A DNA stretch of 47,191 nucleotides, from assembly GCF_023284025.1 (NCBI RefSeq), contig NZ_JAKIKR010000040.1:1-47191 (forward strand), given 5' to 3'. This stretch comes from Shewanella abyssi (GTDB lineage: Bacteria > Pseudomonadota > Gammaproteobacteria > Enterobacterales > Shewanellaceae). How positions within the stretch are numbered: position 1 is the first letter of the stretch; every line of letters starts with the position of its first letter. Below are positions 40,452-47,191 of this stretch, in pieces. A program made the translations under genes and the position numbers. The notes beneath the pieces are model-generated. The model did not search any database and was not told where the DNA came from. It saw only the letters and a list, made by a program, of their open reading frames with translations.

Positions 40452-41180
40452 ATGTTAGACCCAAGCACGCTCATTCTCGCCTCAATCATTATATTTTGTG
40501 GTGCACTCACTCAGAGTCTAATTGGCTTTGGTTTAGCGATCATCGCTAGCCCGCTATTATATATTATCGAGCCCTCCCTAGTGCCAGCATCAGTCATTAT
40601 GATGGGGTTCTCTACAGCCGTTTTAACGCTTTTTAGAGAGCGTGGTCAGCTTGAGTTCAATGGGTTGCAATATGCGCTACTGGGACGTATTCCGGGCGGT
40701 ATCTTAGGGGCTACGCTTATCTTTATAGCCCCTCAGCCTATTCTCGGCCTGGCAATAGCCTTTGTCGTGGCACTCGCCGTGGGCTTTAGCCTGCTGAAGT
40801 TTAATATTCCGGTTAACCGTTTAAGTCTGTTTATTGCAGGGGTCCTCTCTGGCATTTTTGGCAACATTGCCGCCATAGGTGGACCACCGCTGGCGATATT
40901 GCTCGCGGGTAAAGATGCTGGCCAATTTAGAGCTGCTTTGTCAGCCTTCTTTATATTCAGTTCAATGATTGCATTGATTATTTTAGGGTTTGCAGGGCTG
41001 TTGAAACTGGAGCATTTGTGGGCATCGATAATACTATTGCCCGCAGTAATACTGGGCTATGTTGTTGCTGGCAGATTGGTCGGCAGGGTCGATAAACAAA
41101 AAACCAGAGTTTTCACTCTGGTTTTATGTAGTTTCAGTGCAGTTATCTTAACGATTAAGTCGGTTATCGAACTCAGTTAA
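40452..41180 (+). CDS. TSUP (TauE/SafE) family permease
   Basis: 242 aa, about eight membrane segments with two repeated halves (FCGALTQSLIGFGLAIIASPLL in the first, FIAGVLSGIFGNIAAIGGPPLAILL in the second), the TSUP pattern. Relatives export sulfite, sulfoacetate or other small organosulfur anions; nearness to the methionine genes hints at sulfur, but this is only context. The codons for the last 27 residues (KTRVFTLVL onward) contain the terminator hairpin of the convergent TraF-like gene, and the same 84 bp recur at 42789-42872. Confidence 0.85.
   Translation: MLDPSTLILASIIIFCGALTQSLIGFGLAIIASPLLYIIEPSLVPASVIMMGFSTAVLTLFRERGQLEFNGLQYALLGRIPGGILGATLIFIAPQPILGLAIAFVVALAVGFSLLKFNIPVNRLSLFIAGVLSGIFGNIAAIGGPPLAILLAGKDAGQFRAALSAFFIFSSMIALIILGFAGLLKLEHLWASIILLPAVILGYVVAGRLVGRVDKQKTRVFTLVLCSFSAVILTIKSVIELS
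41097..41124 (-). terminator. Terminator of TraF-like gene A, inside the permease gene
   Basis: Minus strand: ACCAGAGT, loop GAAA, ACTCTGGT, then six T residues. It lies wholly within the coding sequence of the convergent TSUP permease (positions for KTRVFTLVL), about 80 bp past the TraF-like stop codon. Confidence 0.8.
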
Positions 41181-41202
41181 CCTAACGCAAATCAGACCAT
41201 GT

Positions 41203-42396
41203 TTAGAAATGATATGAGGTTTGCACTACGCCACCGATTGCTTCGTCACTGCCAAACATCCCAGTAAAGTCTAAGAAAAATGACTCACCAAAGGTAAAGC
41301 CAGACCCAATCGAATAGATGTTAGCCGTTGAATCTTTCATGTCATGGCGGTAGCCAACACGCAACGACATCCAATCAAATGCCCGCACTTCACCACCTAG
41401 GCGCCAATACTGCGTGCCATCAAGCTCTTTAAACTTCTTGTTTTCAATCAAATCAACATCAGTCGTCACCGTGAGCATTCGCCAGTCATAGGCAACACCC
41501 GCGGTCACTAACGGTTCAACGCTGTAGGTATAGCTTTCACCCTGCACTTCAACCGTTTCAAGATCTTGACTAATCAGGTTCCGACCTGACAAACCAAACA
41601 CCAAGCCATCAATAGGCTCTATTGCCACACCGACATCGATATTAAAATTTGTTTTATCATTACGGTATTTAGCGTCGTCAAAATCACTGGCGTCAAAATT
41701 ATTTGCACTGGCAATATAGTTGTATGTATCGATACGCTGGAATTTAGGCGAGATACCAATAGAGATTGGAATATTAACCACAGAGAGTGGGAGACTAAAC
41801 GCTATGCCTAAATCAGACACTGCACCACCAATAATTTGGCCACTTGAGGCTAAATCGCTTACTGCTGGTGGGTTATTAATATCCAAATTAGCCAATGTAT
41901 CGATATCTGATTGGGTTATATTGGCGATACCAACGGCGTTAACGTAACTTTTATAGAAAATGGCCATAGGCATTCTTTGGTACGGGATCGCCACACTAAA
42001 ACCAAGACCGGCACTGGCGTACGCAGACGTAGCTTTAAGCGATTCTAAGTCGAGGATCAAATCATCTCGGTAAACATCAATATCAGTACTGTTACCCGCG
42101 TCGATTGCAGCAGCTAAGCCATCATATGAATCAATGAGCGAATCGAATTTATCAATCATATTGTCGCTGTCAGCCATATCAACACCGAGCACCGGCATCA
42201 ATAAAACAGCTGAATTATCTTTATGGGCATTGAGACCTAGCAGAGCCGGGTTGACGAATGCCGCTCCTTCGTTATTAGACGAAGCAACACCAGCGCCTCC
42301 CATTGCGTCGCTACGGGCCTCATAATATTCTTGGCCTGAATAGGCAAAAAAGCTGGGGACTAATGTGCATAATAGCGCCAATTTATGTAGTTTCAT
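41203..42396 (-). CDS. TraF-like (OmpP1/FadL-type fold) outer-membrane protein, copy A
   Basis: 397 aa. The signal peptide is MKLHKLALLCTLVPSFFAYS. The mature protein starts with GQEYYEARSDAMGGAGVASSNNEGAAFVNPALL, the N-terminal plug-like motif of FadL-related barrels and of the family annotated as conjugal transfer TraF in Shewanella. Many amphipathic strands follow and the protein ends GVVQTSYHF with the terminal Phe of an outer-membrane barrel. No other conjugation genes are present, so the TraF label reflects homology only; the cargo is unknown. It is one of two tandem copies with no length difference. Its terminator lies inside the convergent permease gene. Confidence 0.8.
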   Translation of the reverse strand: MKLHKLALLCTLVPSFFAYSGQEYYEARSDAMGGAGVASSNNEGAAFVNPALLGLNAHKDNSAVLLMPVLGVDMADSDNMIDKFDSLIDSYDGLAAAIDAGNSTDIDVYRDDLILDLESLKATSAYASAGLGFSVAIPYQRMPMAIFYKSYVNAVGIANITQSDIDTLANLDINNPPAVSDLASSGQIIGGAVSDLGIAFSLPLSVVNIPISIGISPKFQRIDTYNYIASANNFDASDFDDAKYRNDKTNFNIDVGVAIEPIDGLVFGLSGRNLISQDLETVEVQGESYTYSVEPLVTAGVAYDWRMLTVTTDVDLIENKKFKELDGTQYWRLGGEVRAFDWMSLRVGYRHDMKDSTANIYSIGSGFTFGESFFLDFTGMFGSDEAIGGVVQTSYHF

Positions 42397-42450
42397 TCAT
42401 TCAACCTTTTAATGAGCTTCACGCTTTAACACCAGTGCGGCCTTAATCGA

Positions 42451-42785
42451 CAAAGCTCTTATATTATTGTTATTATTGTTTATTTTTTGTTGCTAACAGT
42501 TTAATTGTAAGTCAAATGCATTACCTATGGAATATAAAGCCAACCTTAAAGATACATTTTGTGATCCAGGTTTTATCTTCGTTTTCAAAACCTACCAACA
42601 CCTTGCTGCAAACGCTTAGTTTTACTGACCTAATAGAGGGGACTAGATTAAATGGATTATCGATGCAGGTTAAGCGGCTAGCTAATCAGGCTGGTAATGT
42701 CTAATTGCGAATTCAATACAGAGTACTCTTTATGCCAAAACGACTTCAAAATGCAGGATTCAGCATCTTAAGATCATTTGAGTTC
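42451..42785. other. Gene-free junction between the two duplicated segments
   Basis: About 335 bp holding the upstream region of copy A (AT-rich TTATTATTGTT tracts near 42460-42490 could include its promoter) and unique sequence. An open frame at 42516-42704 has no family resemblance or good start and is not called. Confidence 0.4.
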
Positions 42786-42788
42786 AAA

Positions 42789-42816
42789 CAAAAAACCAGA
42801 GTTTTCACTCTGGTTT
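42789..42816 (-). terminator. Terminator of TraF-like gene B
   Basis: Copied version of 41097-41124: ACCAGAGT, GAAA, ACTCTGGT and six T residues on the minus strand. Confidence 0.8.
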
Positions 42817-42872
42817 TATGTAGTTTCAGTGCAGTTATCTTAACGATTAAGTCGGTTATCGAGCTCAGTTAA
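42789..42872 (+). pseudogene. Orphan 3' end of the TSUP permease gene
   Basis: 84 bp matching the last 28 codons of the permease (KTRVFTLVLCSFSAV to IELS and stop), copied with the TraF-like gene. It has no start codon context. On the minus strand the same stretch (42789-42816) holds the copied terminator hairpin for copy B, which explains why it has been kept. Confidence 0.9.
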
Positions 42873-42894
42873 CCTAACGCCAATCAAACCATGT

Positions 42895-44088
42895 TTAGAA
42901 ATGATATGAGGTTTGCAGTACGCCACCGATTGCTTCGTCGCTGCCAATCATCCCAGTAAAGTCTAAGAAAAATGACTCACCAAAGGTAAAGCCAGACCCA
43001 ATCGAATAGATGTTAGCCGTTGAATCTTTCATGTCATGGCGGTAGCCAACACGCAATGACATCCAGTCAAATGCTCGCACTTCACCACCGAGGCGCCAAT
43101 ACTGCGTGCCATCAAGCTCTTTAAACTTCTTGTTTTCAATGAGATCAACATCGGTAGTCACCGTTAAGATACTCCAGTCATAGGCAACACCTGCAGTCAC
43201 CAACGGCTCAATACGATAGGTAAACTTTTGCCCTTCAACTTCAATGGTATCGACATCTTGGCTAATAAGGTTTCGACCTGACAAACCAAACACCAAGCCA
43301 TTGATGGGCTCAATAGCGATACCGACATCAAGGTTAAAACTGGTTTCATCATTACGATATTCAACATCATCAAAGTCACTGGCGTCAAAATTATTCGCGC
43401 TCGCAACATAGTTGTAGGTATCGATGCGTTGGAACTTAGGCGATATACCGACCGAGATAGGCATATTAACGATCGAAAGCGGGAAACTTAACGCTATTCC
43501 TAAATCAGAAACAGCCCCTCCAATCACTTGGCCACTTGAGGCTAAGTCGGTCACTGCCGGCGGATTATTTACATCTAAGTCTGTAAGTGCATCGATATCA
43601 GATTGGGCAATGTTAGCGACACCCACGGCGTTCACGTAACTTTTGTAAAATATAGCCATCGGCATTCTTTGATGCGGAATTGCCACGCTAAAACCAAGGC
43701 CGGCACTGGCATAGGCTGATGTGCCTTTAAGCGATTCTAAATCGAGGACCAAATCATCTCGGTAAACATCAATATCGACACTGTTACCTGCGCCGATTGC
43801 TGTGGCTAAGCCATCATATGAATCGATGAGCGAGTCGAATTTATCAATCATATTGTCGCTGTCGGCCATATCAACACCGAGCACCGGCATCAATAAAACA
43901 GCTGAATTATCTTTGTGTGCATTTAAACCGAGCAGTGCAGGGTTAACAAAAGCAGCACCCTCATTATTAGACGAGGCAACACCAGCGCCGCCCATTGCGT
44001 CGCTACGGGCCTCATAATACTCCTGGCCTGAATAGGCAAAAAAGCTGGGGATTAATGCGCATAATAGCGCTAGCTTAGGTAGTTTCAT
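42895..44088 (-). CDS. TraF-like (OmpP1/FadL-type fold) outer-membrane protein, copy B
   Basis: 397 aa, same length as copy A and, by eye, roughly nine residues in ten identical. The signal peptide is MKLPKLALLCALIPSFFAYS, the N-terminal motif AMGGAGVASSNNEG is unchanged and the C-terminus is GVLQTSYHF. Changes concentrate in predicted loops (for example VEVEGQKFTYRIEP versus VEVQGESYTYSVEP) and a few helices (DIDALTDLDVNNPP versus DIDTLANLDINNPP), while strands are kept. It has its own upstream region, its own copied terminator, and so can be expressed separately from copy A. Confidence 0.8.
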   Translation of the reverse strand: MKLPKLALLCALIPSFFAYSGQEYYEARSDAMGGAGVASSNNEGAAFVNPALLGLNAHKDNSAVLLMPVLGVDMADSDNMIDKFDSLIDSYDGLATAIGAGNSVDIDVYRDDLVLDLESLKGTSAYASAGLGFSVAIPHQRMPMAIFYKSYVNAVGVANIAQSDIDALTDLDVNNPPAVTDLASSGQVIGGAVSDLGIALSFPLSIVNMPISVGISPKFQRIDTYNYVASANNFDASDFDDVEYRNDETSFNLDVGIAIEPINGLVFGLSGRNLISQDVDTIEVEGQKFTYRIEPLVTAGVAYDWSILTVTTDVDLIENKKFKELDGTQYWRLGGEVRAFDWMSLRVGYRHDMKDSTANIYSIGSGFTFGESFFLDFTGMIGSDEAIGGVLQTSYHF

Positions 44089-44140
44089 CCATTCCGCCCT
44101 TTTTATGTCCTTAACGCTCTAACACCAATACGGTCCAAAT

Positions 44141-44317
44141 CGAAAAAAGGTATTAATTATTTTTTCTTATCAACAGTTATTCTAAGCCAAAAAAAACAAC
44201 TAAGGGACAAATTCTTAACCATAAAACTACATTTTTACAACTAAAGTTTCATGCAGGTATTCAAATATGTTCAATCATTTGCATTAAAGGCCGAGCGTTA
44301 CTGGATTTGCTCTCTCA
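44141..44317. other. Gene-free region upstream of TraF-like gene B
   Basis: AT-rich sequence expected to hold the promoter of copy B. I see no repeat, hairpin or gene. Confidence 0.3.
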
Positions 44318-44521
44318 TTAAGTGAACCATTCCAATAGGTTAATTAGCACACTGCTGTTGCCAAAAGAAAAACAACTCTTACTAAATGAGTACTGAAACT
44401 GATGGCTGAAATGGCCGTGGTCGTAAAATATAGTCTCTAAAGCAATATAAGCGATCTCATCGCCAATCTTGATAAGTCTGCAGCGGTTTTTAGATCGATT
44501 GATAAACCGCTTTGATGTCAT
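44318..44521 (-). pseudogene. Remnant of an AraC-family regulator
   Basis: The 67-aa frame contains GDEIAYIALETIFYDHGHFS followed by HQFQYSFSKS, which follows the second helix-turn-helix of AraC/XylS regulators (I-x-x-IAL-x-x-x-FYD-x-x-HFS-x-x-F). The first helix-turn-helix and any ligand domain are missing and no start signal is seen, so it is a decayed end of a larger gene rather than a functional protein. Confidence 0.5.
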
Positions 44522-44656
44522 AAATCCAATGACAACACTGAAAAAAATTGTCTATATTGAATAATATGCGCAACTATTGGATAGCTCGCTGAGTCTAATT
44601 AATAGGCTAATCTTCCATCTAACCTAATCAATAAGCTTTTAGAGATAGGAGTGACT

Positions 44657-44854
44657 ATGCATCTAATCATGAAATCTCAGTTCGACGAACTTCGCCTTAA
44701 CGATGAATACGAATACAGCACCAACGATAGAGGCGGCAAAAAGGTCGTTAAGATCTATAAAGACGGTGATCTCATCGCGAAAAAGGTCGCCATCAAACAC
44801 TCAGTGCAATACTTTGGCATTACTGGCGTTGAGGAGCTACTTGAGCAAGCTTAA
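44657..44854 (+). CDS. Small hypothetical protein
   Basis: 65 aa (MHLIMKSQFDELRLNDEYEY onward) with AGGAG five bases before the ATG, a good start. Charged and soluble: YSTNDRGGKKVVKIYKDGDLIAKK reads as a beta hairpin, then a short helix (GVEELLEQA). No family recognised. It is just outside the cassette array and on the opposite strand from the cassettes. Confidence 0.6.
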   Translation: MHLIMKSQFDELRLNDEYEYSTNDRGGKKVVKIYKDGDLIAKKVAIKHSVQYFGITGVEELLEQA

Positions 44855-44984
44855 ACATTTGGGCATAGGAATGGAGTAGATTTGCCAGTCTGCGTGTCGA
44901 GCTTGGTTAGACAGGTTATCAACAAGTGCTTAGATTCCAGTTCAGAGGTTTTTATGAGGATAAGTATGACAAGCATATGCTCGA

Positions 44985-45078
44985 TAACGCCCTAATAATG
45001 GGCAACAAATTGTTGGCTAAAACAAGCGACGAAGGAGCAAAAACCAACTGTTATTTGTCCTTTTGAGTGACTTGTTAT
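44985..45078 (-). other. Integron attC recombination site (attC1)
   Basis: On the minus strand it runs from GGCATAACAAGTCACTC to GCCCATTATTAGGGCGTTA. The end has the typical GGGCGTTA core, the start the complementary TAACAAG core, and the inner parts pair imperfectly (AACAGTTGG with CCAACAATTTGTT). It lies 12 bp after the stop of the YdeI-like gene, exactly where a cassette attC belongs. Confidence 0.75.
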
Positions 45079-45090
45079 GCCAAATGCCAC

Positions 45091-45666
45091 TTATTTAGGT
45101 TTTTCCTCATGAGCAAGCATTGACATGTATTTTGTAAATCGTCTTTGTCTAGTTTCGGGTTTCTTTGCACTAATTAAGCCGTAAGCGATAACATAACGGC
45201 TCGATTTATTAAGAGTTTCAAAAAACTGTTTTACGATCGGCTGATTTTCTAGTGCAGCTATGAAATCTGCGGGCACTTCCATTTCGCTTACCACATAGGC
45301 GTTTTCCCAACGACCGTCTGCTTTCGCTGCACGAACATGCACAAGCCCAGATACCTTCATTCGGTCTTCGTTAATCAAACGATCAACATGCTCTGTGTTT
45401 CTTTTAGACCAGTTGCTTCGTGCTGTTCTGGGAGTTATGCGTTGAAGATAGGCTTGATCATCAATTGACTTTTTCACACCGTCAATCCAACCCCAGCACA
45501 AAATTTCTATCACTACATCATTCCAAGTGACACTTTGAATCCCAGTATTTATCTTAAATATTTTTACCCACAACTCACTTTCAGTTGCGTGATTCACCTT
45601 TAGCCACTCGCCGAGATCTTTCGGTGTTGCAAATGTCATGATTCTCGATGGATCTGGTTCAGGCAT
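45091..45666 (-). CDS. YdeI/OmpD-associated family protein (cassette gene)
   Basis: 191 aa. Starts PEPDPSRIMTFATPKDLGEWL and contains the family core ELWVKIFKINTGIQSVTWND, EILCWGWIDGVKKSIDDQAYLQRITPR, SNWSKRN and, near the end, KKPETRQRRFTKYMSMLA. YdeI-family proteins have been linked to peptide or bacteriocin resistance, but the biochemical role is unclear. The weak ribosome-binding site and the very short distance to flanking attC sites (about 20 bp upstream, 12 bp downstream) are typical of an integron cassette gene. Confidence 0.85.
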   Translation of the reverse strand: MPEPDPSRIMTFATPKDLGEWLKVNHATESELWVKIFKINTGIQSVTWNDVVIEILCWGWIDGVKKSIDDQAYLQRITPRTARSNWSKRNTEHVDRLINEDRMKVSGLVHVRAAKADGRWENAYVVSEMEVPADFIAALENQPIVKQFFETLNKSSRYVIAYGLISAKKPETRQRRFTKYMSMLAHEEKPK

Positions 45667-45687
45667 CTAATTAGATTCTCTTCGGCA

Positions 45688-45783
45688 TAACGCCGCAATA
45701 ATAAGTGAACCATGCGCTGGCGGGCGATTTGCACAGCAAATGGCATGACAGCCTTGGTGAGGCTGAATTCAGCAGTTTGTTAT
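45688..45783 (-). other. Integron attC recombination site (attC2)
   Basis: On the minus strand it begins ATAACAAACTGCTGAATTCAG and ends TTATTATTGCGGCGTTATGCC. The outer cores TAACAAAC and GCGTTAT are well formed, and internal arms (AGCCTCACCAAGGCT, and ATTTGC with GCAAAT) give the folded single-strand structure expected. It overlaps the stop codon of the upstream cassette gene. Confidence 0.75.
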
Positions 45784-46232
45784 ATTTTTTTACAGTGGGT
45801 AATTTCATTTGTTGTACTGTTGATTCGTACCCAGTTTTTCTCATTTAGAGACTTAGTAATCAATGGTGCTGATTCAGCTAATATTGCTTTTCTTAGGCTT
45901 TCTTCCGCACCAGTAAGGAAGCCAGTTTCATCTTTAACTATTACGATTTCAATCGTATCAATCTGCTCTTCAACCATAATGGATTCAAACTTAAATGTGC
46001 CGATTGTTTCTGATTCTAGGATCGACTCTACGCCATCTTTCTGGACAAATGTGACTTTACCATGGTGAATAAAACTCATATCTTGAGTTCTATATTCCAC
46101 TATATTAACTAGTTTCAGCTCACCATTTGCTTCAGGCGAACAATCCCACTTACCATTAAGCATTGATAAGTTATTTTCAAATGCAAAGCTATTAGCCGTG
46201 AATAGCATTAATAAAACTAGAGTTTTATGCAT
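45780..46232 (-). CDS. Hypothetical secreted protein (cassette gene)
   Basis: 150 aa. The signal peptide MHKTLVLLMLFTANSFA is followed by FENNLSMLNGKWDC. The mature protein alternates hydrophobic and polar residues (lipocalin-like beta pattern: NGKWDCSPEANGELKL, GTFKFESIMVEE) and has two Cys, one near the mature N-terminus and one near the end (THCKKI), which could pair. No family recognised. Its stop codon overlaps attC2 and its start is 19 bp from the degenerate attC3, as expected for a cassette. Confidence 0.65.
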   Translation of the reverse strand: MHKTLVLLMLFTANSFAFENNLSMLNGKWDCSPEANGELKLVNIVEYRTQDMSFIHHGKVTFVQKDGVESILESETIGTFKFESIMVEEQIDTIEIVIVKDETGFLTGAEESLRKAILAESAPLITKSLNEKNWVRINSTTNEITHCKKI

Positions 46233-46250
46233 AAACTTCCAAAAAATATA

Positions 46251-46343
46251 AGGCCGTTATAAGCGGCAAATTGCAGTTGGCTAAAATATGTGAGGTACGA
46301 ACAACAGCCAGCTGTAATTTGTCCGACTTGAAAACCCTTGTTG
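46251..46343 (-). other. Degenerate integron attC-like site (attC3)
   Basis: On the minus strand it ends GCCGCTTATAACGGCCTTATA; the core is CTTA where attC1 and attC2 have GTTA. The inner arms ATTACAGCTGGCT and AGCCAACTGCAAT still pair with two mismatches, and GGACAAAT is shared with attC1. The 5' half is altered and stops exactly where the large direct repeat begins (46344). Confidence 0.55.
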
Positions 46344-46516
46344 AACAGACTTAGCCAGTCATTGATAATCAATAACATAACTAGCTTTCTAGCAGATATC
46401 AATACTCAGCATCTTTGCCGCGTTCAGCCCGAAGTGGTTCCAATTGCCTGCGGCAGGTGCTGGACAGGATGTCCGAATGTCGTGATCACATGGTCTACGA
46501 TGTTCCCGACATCATA
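46344..46516. repeat. Direct repeat, copy 1
   Basis: 173 bp starting AACAGACTTAGCCAGTCATT and ending CCCGACATCATA, repeated at 47019-47191 with a single visible difference (ATACTCAGC versus ATATTCAGC). The offset is 675 bp. It is non-coding; the short open frames it creates on the minus strand are not called. Confidence 0.95.
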
Positions 46517-47018
46517 ACGACATTTCCCATATCCCTATGGGTCAGATGTGAATGAACGACCTTATGTGCAGGCGCGGCTGAGGCTCGCCGCAACTCTTTA
46601 TAAAAGAAAGGGTCCCTGTGGGATCAACGAAAACGTCTGACCTCCAAGGACGGAGGGAATGCCAAATTATGTCTGGAACATAATTGGCCTTGTGGGCTCA
46701 ACGAAAACGTCCCTGTTTTCGATGGCCTCAGCTGTATCTACACTGGGTTATAAAAGCGCAAACTCTCAGCATTAGAATTACCAATAAAAGCTTTTAAATT
46801 AAATAAACCTCCACATCAGTGAACATCAGAATTCACATTTAAGTAGCCAAATTTGCAGACAGCAATTTCCCCCGTTGGAAATTTGGCTTTTTAAATTTCG
46901 CCGGGGCGCTGAGGGATTGCCAAGGGGCGCAAGCGCTTTGCCCCTTGGCTCTGGTGTGGGCGAAGCGCCACGACTTTGACCTTTCTTAAAGGTCAGGCAC
47001 TGCTCGTTAAATCGAATA
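46517..47018. other. Non-coding, hairpin-rich part of the 675-bp repeat unit
   Basis: No gene. Several strong inverted repeats occur in series: AATTATGT-CTGGA-ACATAATT (46665-46685), CGAAAAC with GTTTTCG near 46702-46721, AGCCAAATTT with AAATTTGGCT (46845-46888), GCCAAGGGGC with GCCCCTTGGC (46919-46950), and TGACCTTT with AAAGGTCA (near 46978-46996). Two similar phrases, ATCAACGAAAACGTC and CTCAACGAAAACGTC, occur at 46623 and 46697. It looks like a dispersed structured repeat; its family was not identified. Confidence 0.7.
46845..46892 (+). terminator. Terminator-like hairpin in the repeat unit
   Basis: AGCCAAATTT and AAATTTGGCT form a perfect 10-bp stem with a 24-nt loop, followed by five T residues. 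No gene reads into it in the window. Confidence 0.5.
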
Positions 47019-47191
47019 AACAGACTTAGCCAGTCATTGATAATCAATAACATAACTAGCTTTCTAGCAGATATCAATATTCAGCATCTTTGCCGCGTTC
47101 AGCCCGAAGTGGTTCCAATTGCCTGCGGCAGGTGCTGGACAGGATGTCCGAATGTCGTGATCACATGGTCTACGATGTTCCCGACATCATA
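47019..47191. repeat. Direct repeat, copy 2 (cut by the window end)
   Basis: Second copy of 46344-46516; identity continues to the last base of the window, so the tandem unit extends beyond it. Confidence 0.95.

Larger units (their letters stand above)
41094..42450. repeat. Duplicated segment, copy A
   Basis: This segment (end of the TSUP gene, terminator hairpin, complete TraF-like gene and about 50 bp upstream) recurs at 42786-44140 with a constant offset of 1,692 bp and no indels across the gene. The left edge is sharp at AAACAAAAAACCAG; the right edge is blurred by divergence, so the end given is approximate. Confidence 0.9.
42786..44140. repeat. Duplicated segment, copy B
   Basis: Second copy of the 41094-42450 segment. 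Differences are scattered point changes, many synonymous, so the duplication is not brand new and both genes have stayed under selection. Confidence 0.9.
45688..46250 (-). mobile_element. Integron gene cassette (hypothetical secreted protein plus attC2)
   Basis: One gene followed at its stop codon by an attC site, the standard cassette layout, reading on the minus strand. A second cassette (44985-45687: YdeI-like gene plus attC1) follows in the same orientation. No integrase, attI or cassette promoter lies in the window. Confidence 0.65.

Noticed and set aside
42516..42704. 62-aa open frame between the TraF-like genes
   Set aside because: No start signal, no recognisable family, and it lies in the junction of a duplication.
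41203..44088. Conjugation locus suggested by two TraF-like proteins
   Set aside because: No other transfer, relaxase or coupling genes are near; this TraF family is widespread as chromosomal outer-membrane proteins.
46217..46402. Minus-strand frame starting MISARKLVMLLI, also seen at 46826-47077
   Set aside because: Both copies start inside the 173-bp direct repeat and diverge into unrelated sequence, so they are repeat-derived frames rather than genes.

Overview
The window looks like a chromosomal segment of a marine Shewanella-type gammaproteobacterium. The evidence is the Shewanella-like gene order (uvrA facing an MFS gene and ssb; metJ facing metB-metL; fxsA facing cutA-dsbD), E. coli-like MetJ, DsbD, TcdA and UvrA proteins, a trimeric-type porin and moderate GC. 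The genus is inferred from gene content; no rRNA is present.

Positions 1-10.2 kb hold a Fic protein, a tRNA-Leu(CAA), a MITE-like element with 17-base terminal inverted repeats, a small DUF3149 membrane protein, a SieB-like membrane protein, tcdA, a decayed porin fragment next to an intact porin, tpm, a Cys-rich hypothetical gene, a 602-aa atypical protein kinase and fxsA. Positions 10.4-14.5 kb carry cutA-dsbD (ATGA overlap) and a CPA2 cation/proton antiporter with an RCK domain.

Positions 14.5-22.9 kb form a complete lactose/galactose catabolic locus: an apparently exported beta-galactosidase, a sodium/solute symporter, galT, galK and galM. Lactose would be split outside the cytoplasm, galactose imported with sodium, and the Leloir pathway would finish the job. 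No regulator lies in the locus, but a TGTATACA palindrome occurs upstream of both lacZ and galK, and a large dyad touches the lacZ start codon.

Positions 22.9-34.4 kb are mostly housekeeping: an acidic-tailed hypothetical gene, a solute-binding protein, ssb, a YajR-like MFS gene, uvrA, a small membrane protein, an M28 lipoprotein peptidase, deaD (followed by 51-bp tandem repeats), a CWC protein and a GFA protein. Positions 34.4-40.4 kb are the methionine regulon: metF, metL, metB and metJ with clear MetJ boxes. metF is followed by four extra in-frame copies of its own 3' end, about 150 bp each, lying before the terminators.

Positions 40.4-47.2 kb are plastic. A TSUP permease is followed by two near-identical TraF-like outer-membrane protein genes from a 1,692-bp-offset duplication that carried along the end of the permease gene. 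Then come an AraC-type remnant, a small hypothetical gene and an integron-like cassette array without an integrase in view (two cassettes, two good attC sites and one degenerate one). It runs directly into a non-coding tandem repeat with a 675-bp period that continues past the window end. The strongest candidates for something new are the metF 3'-end array, the cassette/repeat junction, and the kinase with its unassigned C-terminal half.
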